Made by a program: the position numbers and the translations under genes. Below are positions 26,510-38,270 of a DNA stretch of 64,000 bases, piece after piece; positions within the stretch are counted from its first letter, which is position 1; every line of letters begins with the position of its first letter. The notes under the pieces are model-generated. The model was not told the DNA's origin. It saw only the letters and a program-made list of their open reading frames with translations, and ran no database searches. Origin of the DNA: Epiperipatus broadwayi (lineage: Eukaryota > Onychophora > Udeonychophora > Euonychophora > Peripatidae); NCBI GenBank assembly GCA_028023455.1, contig JAQFVV010012672.1, forward strand, positions 376,001 to 440,000, in the 5' to 3' direction.

Positions 26510-27127
26510 CATTTCAACTATGATTGCATGACAGTTATTGAAGCTTAGCGCTTTCAAGGGCATTAAATGCCCTCATAGTGATAGCCTTAGAATGTGTATA
26601 ATTGTCTGAATATATAACACCGATTAATCATATACAATATGTAAATCATATTTCCCATTTCTTTAAAAACAAGAAGCAGAATTCCGATTTATGGCATGAG
26701 GATTATTAGCTATAAGCCATGCCTTTAATGTTCTACTTAAAGTCATTTTACTCGATGTATGTTATGTTGGCAGCTATGGGCTCAAATGTATGGTTCATGT
26801 GTTTCAGTGCTTGAGGAAGATCAACTTATGCAATGGATTATCTGTGGCTCATCTATAAAGATATCTGTTGGGAAATCCGAATAGAGAGTCATGCACATGA
26901 TTCACCGTAATATATAGTCCTGCTTGGGGGCATATGATTTTATACATGATGTGCAAAGTTTGTTCTGTGTGGAGTCTGTCCTTAGATATTAATCTATTTG
27001 TTGTGAGAGGAATACAGTAGCTAACTTGATATGTTTGTGAACAAGCTTTATTTATGTTTTTGATTATCTGTGCTATGTATGAAAGCAGTATCCAGGGTTT
27101 GTCATCTTTGGGTGAGTTTGATTTCAT
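26510..27127 (-). pseudogene. Penelope-like element fragment, minus copy
   Basis: A 92-codon frame (27127-26849) reads KPWILLSYIAQIIKNINKAC, then NRLISKDRLHTEQTLHIMYK, then a C...LYITV block. This is the Penelope order: linker with PWxxLxYI, a KDxL block, then the VYKIxC strand that starts the GIY-YIG endonuclease. The second Cys of the usual CxxC and the YIG glycine are gone. Homology continues beyond the frame to about 26510. The fragment is the mirror image of 27445-28010. Confidence 0.65.
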
Positions 27128-27444
27128 TTTATTGTAAAATTGTTTGGCTCTTTGAGTGAGGTCATTATATTTGAAGTCTATTCTGTTTAATTCTTTAATA
27201 TATTGCTAAATGTTGACTTTTTGAGCAGGTTCAAACTAGCCTAGGTGGTAATTTCTATAAAGAAACAATGACAAGCAGCGTAAATTAGGTAAGATGGTTT
27301 TGTGATGCACAAAATATTTGATTTCTAAAGATTTGGGATACATCTAATTTAGCTGGAGATTATCTCTGGAGTTGGATGACTAAATATTTTAACTCCCTTT
27401 GATAGTCCTCCCATTCAATAATTCACAATAATACAGATTTTGAC

Positions 27445-28010
27445 TACATACCACAGATAAACAAAAGCATAAATAAAGCTTGCTCACAAACACATCAAGT
27501 TAGCTATTGTACTCTTCTCATAACAAACAGATTAATAAATAATTATAAGGACAGACTCCACACAGAACAAACTTTGCACATCGTATATAAAATCACATAA
27601 CTCCAAGTAATATGCAGTGCTATATATTACAACAGATATCTTTACAGATGAGCCACAGATAATCCAGGGCATAAGTCAATCTTCCTCAAGCAGCAAAACA
27701 CAATGGTCCATACATTTGAACCCATAGCAGCCAACATAGCATGCATCAAGCAAAATGACTTTAAGGGGAAGATCAAAGAGGCATGGTATATAGCTAATGA
27801 CCCTCATGCCATAAATTGAAAGAAATCCTGCTTCTTCCTTTCGAAGAAATTGGCAATATGATTTACGTACCCTTTGAATAATCTATTTTCTATATATATA
27901 AATACCCACACAATTACCCACATTCTAAGGCTATGACAATGAGGACATTTAATGCCCTTGAAAGCACCAAGTTTCAATAATTTTCATGCAATTATAGCTT
28001 TTCTTATGAG
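27445..28010 (+). pseudogene. Penelope-like element fragment, plus copy
   Basis: Inverted partner of 26510-27127. Frame-broken translation gives INKSINKACSQTHQVSYC, KDRLHTEQTLHIVYKI, and near 27770-27830 a block reading GKIKEAWYIANDPHAIN, the conserved C-terminal part of Penelope GIY-YIG domains. The two copies share long nucleotide stretches, for example around CAGACTCCACACAGAACAAA. Premature stops show it is dead. Confidence 0.65.
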
Positions 28011-29354
28011 AGCATGTCAGCGCGTATATTTATAATTTATAGTAGTTTAAGAAAAGTTTCTCAATTTTATAAATTATAATATTTTAATTTACTTACTCCA
28101 ATCTTTTCAGAATGCATCTCTACAATTTATAATATAATTTTTATTCCTATCATTATTATCAAAGTAAACTATTATTTATTTCTGTCTCTAAATATAATAC
28201 ATCATAATTATTTAAAAGTAATATTTTTTTAAATTTAAATTTGGTCTATCAATTTTAACATATAAATCATATTTCACATAATTTCTTTAAAAAATCTTGT
28301 TTACTGAATGAACCAAAATTTCCTACACTCATATATCCATATCATTATAGAATTTCATCTATATTTGTACTATATCTTATGGTCATTTTCAAGATCTATG
28401 ATTTATACAGTTATTTCAATTTATCTAATATCATACTTTGGATGAAGTTTGCATAGTTTATCAGTGTTTGAGTAGTATACTCTGGAACTCAATATCCATG
28501 GATTGTAGCTCCCAGTTTTCATTTCCAATATGGAAAAAAAAAAAAAAATTCTACTAAATTTTAAAATTTCAAATTTTTAAACTAAACTCTCGATTAATAT
28601 GGCCGGAAAGGGGGATTCCTTTGTAAAATAGAAAATATAATGCTTATTATATATCAAATGTAAAATTATCTGGCCCATTTCTAAAACAACATAAAATGTT
28701 CATACATATATACAATGTAGAGTATAAAGGAATGATTCCAATCATCATCATCCAAAGCAAAAAATAAAGTCATCCACAAAAATATCCTTGTTTTTCTGAA
28801 CAAAGAATATGATCTAAGAATCAACATCAGAATCCAATATATATAATAATAAGTGACAAACATGATCCACCAGAAATAATTATCATCAAGAATCAAAAGT
28901 CATCTATAATGATTGGGATTACAAGAGGTATAATCATCATTTAGACAATGCCAAACTTAGGGTGTAATATTATAAAAGCCGTTAATATTTCATCTGCATG
29001 CACATAAATAACAGCTAAAAATAGCTGTAAAATAATTCTAAATTAAAAACACTGGGTTCCTTTATCAATGCTGATCAATCAATACTCTGGAACATCAAAT
29101 ACCATGAATATACTGGCCATTAGTAAACTAATTATCATTCTAAAATAAACAAATAAAATGAATACACAAATAAAATGACCCCACATGGTTATGAAAAGCA
29201 CCACTTTCTGTGAAGTAAATATATCCATATATTAGAGTCCATATTTCAAAATAGCCTGCCTATAATATATTTTATATATTTATTTCACAGAGGATGATGC
29301 TGAATTTCGTAACTATGTTGGGTGATTTAATTTTTGGATATTTATTTCAGTTTA
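28011..29354. other. AT-rich DNA, no gene seen
   Basis: No supported gene. Weak exon-like signals exist (an acceptor TTTATTTCACAG at 29279-29290 before a short open stretch) but are too short to call. Confidence 0.5.
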
Positions 29355-29358
29355 GCGT

Positions 29359-32026
29359 TGAAACAGTAAGGTCTGATTGCAGATCTTCGTTTCACCTTTT
29401 GTCACCTATTTCCCACCTCATACCTTACTTTGAACCCCAATCTATCGTAGTGTGTCTGCAATACGCTTATATACCGAAAATCCCGCCTAATTTTAAACCA
29501 CGAGTACAATGCTCGTATTATATATATGTCATTCCCAAATAAATAAAAGATTATAGATTATGTGTATGTTCACATAATTTTGATTTATTAAAAAGTAGGT
29601 TATATAAGTCGTAATTGCGCACACACTATGATATGCATTTTAAAACATATCAAAATTATAAATTGTTAAAGTTATTTTGTTTGAATCTATTTACAAATAT
29701 ATTACGTCGTAATATATTTTGATTTAAAATAAAATTCCTTTAGTAAATATTCGTTTAGTAAATAGATTCAAATATTGCAATTTAAAAAGTAAAATCATTT
29801 TCTTTAATTTAATAAAAGTTATTCCAAATATTTCTGTTTAAATAAATGATGGACAATAGTTTAATTAGTTAATATTATATAAGTTTATCTAAAAACAGCA
29901 GATGTCCACTTAAGGTTTTCTTTAATTAGTAAAAGTAATTTTTAATTAAATCTAGTTTGTAATTCGAATGTCGACAGGGAAATTAACAAAAGAAATTAAT
30001 TAATGTTGAATTCCTTTAGACATTCGGATGATTTAATTACAGCTGACAAGTCCGATATATTTTTGTAATGCTCCAGGGCAGTTCTATTGTTAAAGTCTAC
30101 TATAAAAAGAAGGGTTTTCTTTTGTTCTCCAGTTTTTCTTCTAATGTTTTTAAGAGAAATCATTCTGAGTTCTATTCTAGTAATTTGTAAATCTTGACAT
30201 GACAGAGTAGATCGCGAGAAGGCTATTTCTCTCCGAAATGGTCATCTACTGCCGTAGACCATCGGAAGTTATCACACAGAGAACCCCGGAACTGCTGCTG
30301 CCAAAAAATATGAACATTTCCAGATTTTGCTGTTAAATTATATAAAAACCTGCCGACCATCAATCTACCTAAATGCTTCTCCAGAGGTAACCCTAAATTA
30401 ACCCAAGAGCTCTTGTGATAACTAACATGCTATAGCTATTTAAAATTGTTTTCCTTATATTTCACATAACTTCATTATGTATTTCTTTAATGTGTTAATA
30501 TAATATAATCAACAGTTTTGCTCTATCCTTGGGTTAATATTTTCTATTTATAAAGCTTTCTTTTATTTTTTTATGATAATGTGTCAGAATCGTCTCTGAC
30601 CGAGTGAACTATTCCCTTTATTGAAAGTAAGACGCCGCTATTAAGGCATATTTTAAATTTATAATTCTCCAATTTTATCATCTTGCAAATCACTCGTTCG
30701 AGGGCGATTCTTTTCTTTAATATAATATAATCACATAGTTTAAAATCTACATGTTATTGATTTTAATCTAATATAAGAGTATGTGCGAAGTCAATGGTTA
30801 AATGTGTCCCTTAATGCATGATTGCGTATATAAATGTATACTTACTTTTTAAACCCGCAAGCATGCATTTTCCTATTTTAATTACCGTGTTCTACTTTAA
30901 TTATAAAGTTCATCATTGACGTCGAGAATGTGCGGACCCTTTTTAAATGAATTTCGGGGAATTTGATCGGGCATTTCTCTTAATCCGAGTAAAACCCATT
31001 CAGTATGTTTTTATATACACTAGTCTCGTATTGCTGGTAAATGAATTGGTTGTTGAGACCACTTTGTTTTATTTTTCCAAGGATTCTTTACATGGCAAAG
31101 TCCGTTCTTTTCGTTTATTGCAAATTTCCAGGCAGTGTGTCCCAAATGACACACCTGGGAATTAAACACAACCGACACACAGTCGCTAAGTTTCAGCTGT
31201 TCATAAAATACTTTCCTACGTGTTAGCGGCGAGATGCCCTCCGTAATTATTCCGGGTCTTCAATATTGTTTTATTTTATATTTATTTTACAAAGCATCCG
31301 TGACTTAAACGTGTCACACCCTCCAACTTTAATAAATTCATTATCAGCAATACTGACCTCCCAATGCAACTCTATTATTATTATTCTCAAATAAATGCTT
31401 TGATCACATTCCCACTTTGTTGCTTAGTAAGCTTTTGTCCGTGCTATCCTCGAAATCAATAAATATTTTAGAACACTTAATTTTCAAATATTTTCTTAAA
31501 CTTGTATAATTACTCAAAGTACTTTGCACATGTTCCTATCTCATCAAGCACATTATTGTAATGCTATTAGCCCAAGGATTAGAATATATCACTTTGCTTT
31601 AAAACCTTTTGTCATTTATTGAAATTAATACGCGTCCCTGTCTCATATAAGCAGACAGTGGCGTTATATATATATATATTATTTAAATAAATTTTGTGAA
31701 ATTATTTAAAACTAAATTTGATCTCTTATTTTATTTGATTCCTATCACTGTCTCGGTCTATATATATATTTTCTGCATTTCTTTTGTAAATCCATAGACG
31801 TTAATTAGCCACCCAAACTTCTTTTAGTATAGAGTCTTTTGTTTCTCCTTGACCATCAGGCACCGGTCAAAGGTCATACTAGTAGTGGCATCAGATGCAT
31901 TGTCACGTAGATGGCGCTATGTTCAGTAGTATATCTAGAAGGCAACCCCTCCTAGAATGTTCAGTTTCGTGTCTGGGGTTTGAATTCTGCAGTGTGTTAG
32001 CGAGATAGACGATTCTGACTGTTACA
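29359..32026. mobile_element. 2.67-kb TG...CA element, copy A (solo LTR or TIR transposon)
   Basis: Plus-strand ends are TGAAACAGTAAGG and CTGACTGTTACA. They are flanked by gcgt on both sides (29355-29358 and 32027-32030), a 4-bp target duplication. Copy B (50891-53545, opposite orientation, 2655 bp) shares both ends and segments such as CAATGCATCTGATGC and AAAAGGTGAAAC, so the boundaries are supported by comparison. TG...CA ends and a 4-bp duplication fit a solo LTR of a Gypsy-type retrotransposon; a TATAAAAAG at about 30103 could be a promoter. The roughly 18-bp inverted similarity of the two ends is long for an LTR and would also fit a non-autonomous transposon with 4-bp duplications, such as Ginger. 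No protein frame is supported. Confidence 0.8.
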
Positions 32027-32030
32027 GCGT

Positions 32031-33657
32031 TAAGCACTGGGATTATTCAAATAAAATAAAGTACATGGATTTTAAAGATGAAGTTTACCTTTGCTATCAT
32101 CCAAATAATCTTAAAGAGAACTATCAACATATATATATATGGCAAATACTATGATGCCAAACAAGCTTTGGGATTGTAAGAATCCTAGAGATTGTGATTA
32201 AGAGAAAATATAAACATTTAATTTATTCCATTATTAATAATTTCACTGGGACAATGTACAAATTCCTTAAAGCACAATTCTATGAAGAAATCAAGCACAC
32301 ACATACTAGTACTTCATAGAATAAATAGCTAGAAGAATAAAGACATAAAAATTTTCCTTTTTAAAAAAAACCCAAACAACTAACAAATAAATAAATACAA
32401 ATTTAGAAAACGATAAAGTGACAAACCCAAAGTTAGTACATATAATTTCATAAAATATATATGATTTTATATAACATAATTATTATTCCCTTTTCATTCT
32501 TTTTAATTAATATTTAATTTAATGTTATTCCTCTATAATAATTAACCCATATAAAAATTATACAATAAAGAAAAATCAACAACTTTAATTTGAACCTTTC
32601 ACCAGTCTTTTTTTTTTTTTGAAAGTGATTGATGTCCCCATACCAATTTAAATAAAAAATATTTTCAACAAAACTATTTTAAAAAATTCAATATTTTCAT
32701 CTATTCATTTCTTTATAAAGTACCTTTATAAATGTTGGTGTGTACACTAGAATTTTTTTCCTTTTTAGTCCTGTTGTAGTTACTTTGTTAAGTGTCACTT
32801 TTTGTAAACTCTTGCAGGTGTTTAGTCAATATTTTGACTTTGGTTTTTCTCTTTATAGCTTTTTCAATTGTTATTTTGATCCATTTAGCCTTCCTGCTTA
32901 TCCTTTTGTAGCTTCAGGTTTCCAGTTTAACAATTATTATCACTTCAAGTTATACACATAAATTAAAATGCCCATAGTTTTGGATGAATCATTACGTAAG
33001 ACTATTTGAAGATTTCTTTTGGATATATTTTAATTTTACATTTTTAAAAATGAAATTGGTTACATAGTTAGGTCAATAATGATCAGCTTTTAGCAAGAAT
33101 TTAGCACATGGTTTTTCTAAGTCTCCAATATTATATGGCTTTTCAAAAATCTATTTTTGACTATGAATAAGATCAATTTAGCTGCAGACTTCCAAGTTGA
33201 GCCTCTGGCTACTAAATATTTCTGAATTCTATTAATTACACACTTCCTTGTTTTTTTTAAAAAAGAACTCCAATATCAATCTTCCATCTGATCACATGAC
33301 CATGCCAGAATTACTGCATTAACTACTTCAGCTTCAAGCCGCCATATTGAACTTTTTAAAATACTGGCATGAGACACAATTTTCATAATAACTTCAGTTT
33401 TAATTATGTTAGAGCAAAAACAATTACATTGCTAGAAACTAGAAAAATTAAGGAAAACAATAAGCATAAAATAAATAGTGATAACTATATAAAAAATAAA
33501 GTAAAAAAGAAATTTTCACATCCGAAACATTTATTATTTTATTGTTTGTTCATAATTTGGAAATTAACATTAACTAAAATTCAAAATACATCTTCAGTGA
33601 TAATTTCTTTCTATTCCTCATAAAATTATCTTTCTAAACATGTATAATATGTCTTAC
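32031..33657. other. AT-rich DNA with a poly(A)-tailed SINE-like piece
   Basis: On the minus strand 32595-32655 ends in GACATCAATCACTTTC followed by an A-run, resembling the tail of the repeat at 42366-42520. The rest shows no gene; the plus-strand frames at 32740-32961 and 33369-33623 have AT-driven composition. Confidence 0.45.
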
Positions 33658-33714
33658 CTGATTATAATCCACAGCTTCACAATCTCCAAAAGAAGTTGGA
33701 TATGACTTCTTCAT
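33658..33714 (-). CDS. Proposed start-codon exon of a small host gene
   Basis: The whole exon is 33658-33754. It has an acceptor TTTTTCTTTATAG just upstream (plus 33755-33767) and a strong donor CAG|GTAAGA (plus 33651-33660). An ATG at 33714 opens MKKSYPTSFGDCEAVDYNQ, ending exactly in phase 0 at the donor; the 40 bases before it would be 5' untranslated. In the same orientation a consensus donor GTAAGT at 34652-34647 lies upstream, behind promoter-like motifs. The next matching exon found is 24879-24971. Product unknown, and there may be more exons. Confidence rests on splice signals and composition only. Confidence 0.5.
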
Positions 33715-33904
33715 TTTTATCTTGTACCCCAAATGTTCTAAATGTCAAAGGCGTCTATAAAGAAAAAGATTCATCCTAATAAAAGATACAAAAGAAATTA
33801 TCATAGCAATTGGCTTCTTGTCTGTCTAAAACTAGAAATTGTAGACTACTTTCTATACCACTGATAAAATGAGTTTCATCTCTTCATTTTATATTTTTCT
33901 ATGT

Positions 33905-34005
33905 ACAATAATGTTTATATTCTTTGTGGTCACCAGTGTTTATATTCTTTATGCACTGCACAAGTGATGTTTATATTCTTTATATACAGAAGTGATGCTA
34001 TCTTT
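33905..34005 (+). repeat. Short degenerate tandem repeat
   Basis: TGTTTATATTCTTTRT recurs three times with spacings of about 28 and 37 bp. A minor local duplication. Confidence 0.55.
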
Positions 34006-34213
34006 TTATATTTATTGTACCACAGATATAATTTATTTGCATATAGTCTATAGATTTGAAAATAATGTTATGAAACATATAGCAAAAGCAAAGCATGATC
34101 AAGCATAATCAAGTTTCAGAATTGGATTATATGTTTGTGTATACAAAGTTTGTATATATTTGATTATTAGTTTTATAACCCATTGCTTGTAAAACATATT
34201 ATATAAACATAAT

Positions 34214-34251
34214 TAATGATTTTCAAAAAGTATACTTTTTGAAAATCATTA
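34214..34251. repeat. Perfect 38-bp palindrome
   Basis: Centred on GTATAC, each half reads AATGATTTTCAAAAAGTA (plus one flanking base pair), with no loop and no mismatch. A perfect spacer-less palindrome of this length is rare and might mark a cruciform-forming site, or the junction of two insertion ends. Confidence 0.9.
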
Positions 34252-34304
34252 TTTTTATAAAAATAAGAGGATTATTGTAGATAGAACTTTAGATAATCAC
34301 GATA

Positions 34305-34590
34305 TGAATTATATACTAATAAGTTAATTACGATATGAATTCTATATGAGTAAATATATAATTACAAACTAAATCATACTAATTTTTCGATAAGTATGAA
34401 TTCTATGTGAGCATAAATAAATGTATTACAAACTATCTTTAGAAAATTATGATAAATATGAATTCTATAGAGCATATACGAACACAAATATATAATTACA
34501 CACACACCAATATTTCGATAAATATGAATTGTATATGAGCATAAATAAATAAATATATAACTACAAATTAGCACACACTAATTACAAACT
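34305..34590 (+). repeat. Minisatellite, about 65-bp unit, 4-5 copies
   Basis: Units contain GATAARTATGAATTCTATRTGAG followed by ATAAATA...ATTACAAAC and a TTTC end. Copies start near 34331, 34389, 34449 and 34519 with variable spacing. Confidence 0.7.
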
Positions 34591-34639
34591 AAAATTAATA
34601 AAAAATATATTTTTTCCAAAAATTTAAAAAAAAATTAAA

Positions 34640-34990
34640 AAATTTTACTTACGAATAATTACGTTGATATATAGGCCTTACCGGAGAAAATTTCACATCC
34701 AGCCCGTAAAGCATTTTGTCTTTTATCGTTTCGTGATAAGTACAAAAATTATCAAAAAAACAAAAAAAAATAAATACTGTGGTTGATTAAAAAATTCACC
34801 AAAAATCTAAATTTCAACCGATTTTTTTGAAATAAAGATCGTTTGAAAGCTAACATATACAGCTAAAAACGGCCATATTTTCTTTGACGTCATGATTATA
34901 CTTTTTACGTCAGCAAAGAAAGAAAATAACATGTCATCAAATGATTACCCAAGATCGCAAATTACACCGACAAACCGGAAGTAGTTAAGC
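34640..34990 (-). promoter_or_regulatory. Putative promoter and untranslated first exon
   Basis: This pocket has more CpG than its surroundings. It contains a perfect CRE, TGACGTCA (34885-34892), a half CRE (TTACGTCA, 34905-34912) and an ETS-type CCGGAAGT (34975-34982), all typical of housekeeping promoters. On the minus strand it is followed by a consensus splice donor GTAAGT (34652-34647). A minus-strand first exon ending at 34653 would splice to the exon at 33754. The transcription start is not determined. Confidence 0.4.
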
Positions 34991-36180
34991 CATGACCAAT
35001 TAATTTTGTTATATAAAAAATTTATTTTAGTTATACACCAATTGAAAAATAACTTAAATTTCTTCAGAGATAAAGATCTTAATCTCTTCCTGTTTTTTTA
35101 CATTTTGAAAAATAAAACATTATATTTATATGTTAATAGAAAATTAATTTAAAATTTCTTCAGATATAAGGTTCTGAAATCACTTTTTTGAGAAAAAAAT
35201 ATCCCAGATCTTAATTCTTTTTTAATTCTTTAATAACTATATCAAATCAAACTTAAATTTTTATATTATTAATATGTCTCAAAATTTGTTTCATGTATGA
35301 AAACCTTTAATAAATATAACCTAATTAAATTCCTATTTAACAAATAGACTACTTTGCAGTTAACATGAAAATAAAATTATTTTCATTATTTATACACATA
35401 CACACAAAACTATTTAAAGGTAACAATGTAATCAGTGCCTATAGGAATATGAGAACTTCTTACATCATACTTTTTAGTTTTACAATCAAAACATAACATT
35501 CAATGATCTACACAGATTAGTCAGGACCTTATACTAGCAAAATAAGTATATACTGATTCTCACTAAATGAACTGTTTGCTATAGTAGTTTACTAAAAATA
35601 CAGAGCTTGTTTGCAGGACTTAACTAATATATATAAAGTGTGTCACAAAACAATATTAAAAGCAGTGTAGATAAATAATTAACATTGTATCCTTGCAAAA
35701 CAAGTAAGAGCATTTTAATATATATATCATTTTCTAATCATGGTAATCAAGTATTTACCTTGCAATGACGTATTTCGCCTGAAGGCTCACCACTGTAATT
35801 ATCCGATATTTGCGTCGTCGGAAGAACACATCAACGTTGTCATGGCAACGAAGACACTGACATGACTAATTCTAGAAATTTTATTTTTTGTTACATTTTA
35901 ATTTTTTTTACATTGCTATGACGTCATAAGCCTGAAGGCATACAGCTGTAATTATCCGATCTTTGTATCACCGGAAACGCTGATATGACTAATTCGAGAT
36001 ATTTGATTTTTTGGTCCACGAGATTTTTTTCGACCCGCGAGATTTAAAACTGGATTTCTTCCTATTTGTTGCATCGTATTTTATAGAGCAACAGCGTTTT
36101 TTTCCAGTGAGCAATTTTTTTACCGCAGTGAGCAATTTTTTTACCATTTTTTTAAAAGAAATTACTTTCTCAACAAAATT

Positions 36181-36265
36181 GTAAGTAATTTACATGTTAT
36201 TTCTTCTATGATATTAAGTGGATGTATTTTATATTTTATTAATTTTCCGGATTTTCCATTTTTAG
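36181..36265 (+). other. Probable 85-bp intron in the Merlin 5' UTR
   Basis: Donor ATT|GTAAGT at 36181 and acceptor CATTTTTAG ending at 36265 enclose an AT-rich 85-bp segment immediately before the ATG at 36274. Splicing would remove the upstream in-frame ATG at 36208, supporting 36274 as the true start. Confidence 0.6.
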
Positions 36266-36273
36266 ACATCAAA

Positions 36274-37167
36274 ATGGCTAATATTGAAACAAGGGATCTA
36301 AAGTTGTGGGATCTCCCAAAATCTGAAGAAGAGGCGATAGCTTTCTTCCAACAAGAAGGAGTCTTACACCGGGTTAAATTGTGCGAAAACGGCCATGAGA
36401 TGAAGAAGTACATCCATGGTACTGAAAAACAGTGGCGGTGCAATTTGAAGGATTGTCTTAAAAAAACTCCCATAAGAAAAGGCACGTGGTTTGAAGGCTC
36501 CAGAATATCCTTCGTAACGGCTCTCCGTTTTATATATTGTTGGTCCAGAGAATTAACGTCGATCCAATTTTGTGCTGACCAGTTAGAAATGGCGGATAAG
36601 ACTGTGATTGACTGGAACAACTATCTCCGCGAAGTATGCGCATGGAAGCTGCTACATAATGAAAGGCGGAAAATCGGAGGCCCTAACACAATTGTGGAAA
36701 TAGACGAAACTCTATTCTCCAAACGTAAGAACAATGCCGGCAGAGTACTTCCACAGCAATGGGTATTTGGCGGTATCTGCAGACAAACAGATGAATGTTT
36801 TATAATAGCCGTTGCAGATAGAAGTGCGTCCAGTCTCATGCAAGCCATTTTGGAGAATGTGCACCAAGGCACTACTATATATAGCGATTGCTGGAAAGGG
36901 TATAAAACAGAAGAATTGGAGCTGGCTGGATATGAGCACCATCGAGTTAACCACACATATAATTTTGTAGACCCCACAACTGGCGTTCACACGCAAAATG
37001 TTGAAAGGTTGTGGGGTTTAGTCAAATGGAGGAATAAGAAGCACAGAGGAACTGCACGTCAACACTTAGACTCCTATTTGACGGAATTTATGTGGAGGCG
37101 GACCTACAAAGATGGTTATTTTGGTGCAATTCTACAACATATAAGCCAGTTTACTCCACCGCAGTAA
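36274..37167 (+). CDS. Merlin (IS1016/IS1595-type) DDE transposase
   Basis: Cut-and-paste transposase of 297 residues if begun at 36274; an upstream ATG at 36208 in the same frame would add 22 hydrophobic residues but probably lies in an intron. N-terminally a zinc-ribbon-like region has C-x3-H (CENGH, residues 37-41) and C-x4-C (CNLKDC, 56-61). A helix-turn-helix-like middle follows. The DDE core shows EIDETLFSKRK (D144), IYSDCWKGY (D205) and NVERLWGLVKW (E244), the motifs of ISXO2/IS1595-type catalytic domains. All three acidic residues are present and there are no stops or frameshifts. The stop is 11 bases before a splice donor, too close to the junction to be expected to trigger nonsense-mediated decay. 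Confidence 0.95.
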   Translation: MANIETRDLKLWDLPKSEEEAIAFFQQEGVLHRVKLCENGHEMKKYIHGTEKQWRCNLKDCLKKTPIRKGTWFEGSRISFVTALRFIYCWSRELTSIQFCADQLEMADKTVIDWNNYLREVCAWKLLHNERRKIGGPNTIVEIDETLFSKRKNNAGRVLPQQWVFGGICRQTDECFIIAVADRSASSLMQAILENVHQGTTIYSDCWKGYKTEELELAGYEHHRVNHTYNFVDPTTGVHTQNVERLWGLVKWRNKKHRGTARQHLDSYLTEFMWRRTYKDGYFGAILQHISQFTPPQ

Positions 37168-37240
37168 TCGTTATTTGGGTAAGTACGCATTTTGTTGTGA
37201 TATTCATCTTTTATTTTACTTATAAATTACAGTAGTTTTT

Positions 37241-37612
37241 ATTCCTAGTTATTTCCACTAAAAAAATATTCATATGTTTATATAGTACTTTTAAGATCAC
37301 TTTATGATAGGTTTTTTTTTTAAGACGACAAAATTATTATTTGAATACTTGCAGAATTATTAATTCCTAGTTATTTCCACTAAAAAAATATTCATATGTT
37401 TATATAGTACTTTTAAGATCACTTTATGATAGGTTTTTTTTTTTTAAGACGACAAAATTATTATTTGAATACTTGCAGAATTATTAATTCCTAGTTATTT
37501 CCACTAAAAAAATATTCATATGTTTATATAGTACTTTTAAGATCACTTTATGATAGGTTTTTTTTTTAAGACGACAAAATTATTATTTGAATACTTGCAG
37601 AATTATTAATTC
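37241..37612 (+). repeat. Tandem array 1 in Merlin, 122-124 bp x 3
   Basis: Units start ATTCCTAGTTATTTCCACTA at 37241, 37363 and 37487 and end ...TACTTGCAGAATTATTA. They are almost identical and differ mainly in the length of one T-run. Very high identity implies recent expansion. Confidence 0.95.
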
Positions 37613-38270
37613 AGGACTCGCACTTTAAGATACGTTTTTTAAAAAAGAAAATTAATATTTGTAGACTCGCAGTTATTTGTAGATTTGCAGTTTTGCTTTA
37701 TGATAATTTTTTAAAATTTATATAGTACTTTTAAGATGACTTAATCTTTCATTTGTAAAATTTAATATTAGTTATGAATCAATCTGTAAAGTTCTTACCT
37801 TTTTGTTAATTGTACCTTGTTCTCTCTCTATATAATTTAGCTGTAATCTCTCCTACATTAAACCTCTCCTGAATAATTATTAGTTCTTAATTTCACGTCT
37901 ATCCGGCAATATTTTATTTTCATTATTATATTTTCTACTTTCAGATACTAAATTATATGTCGATAATTTCCCCCAGAATCGCAAATGCTTATGCTTATGC
38001 TATCTCTTTTAATAAAAGAAAACCCTCCTTATTTTTCAGAGGGTAATTAACCTAGTAGTTTTTAAAAACAAATTTATTATTCTTAGTATAGCGGGTGCCT
38101 GCCAGTCTGGGGAAATAAAATCAGAATTTGATAATTATTGTACAGTGTTATTTTCAAAAACTAAGTAAAAATCTATTTTCTTAGAAATGTGTTTTTTTTT
38201 TGGTTAATTAAATAATAGCGCTAACTTCTAAAATCTGCAAATAGATTTATACGAATTAAATTAATATTAA

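Noticed and set aside
26510-28010. CRISPR-like or satellite explanation for the repeated blocks
   Set aside because: Only two inverted copies with Penelope coding similarity; no regular spacers.
29291-29325. Possible terminal exon after TTTATTTCACAG (reads DDAEFRNYVG then stop)
   Set aside because: Only about ten codons, with no partner exon found upstream on the plus strand; cannot be told from chance.
29294-29542. 82-codon plus-strand frame
   Set aside because: Crosses the left end of the 2.67-kb element at 29359, so it is an accidental fusion.
36208-36273. Upstream ATG as the Merlin transposase start
   Set aside because: It lies in a probable intron (GTAAGT...TTTAG), and the added 22 residues are hydrophobic and unlike a transposase N-terminus.
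36162-36996. Minus-strand frames of 94-152 codons under the transposase
   Set aside because: Shadows of the intact transposase on the other strand, with no family resemblance of their own.
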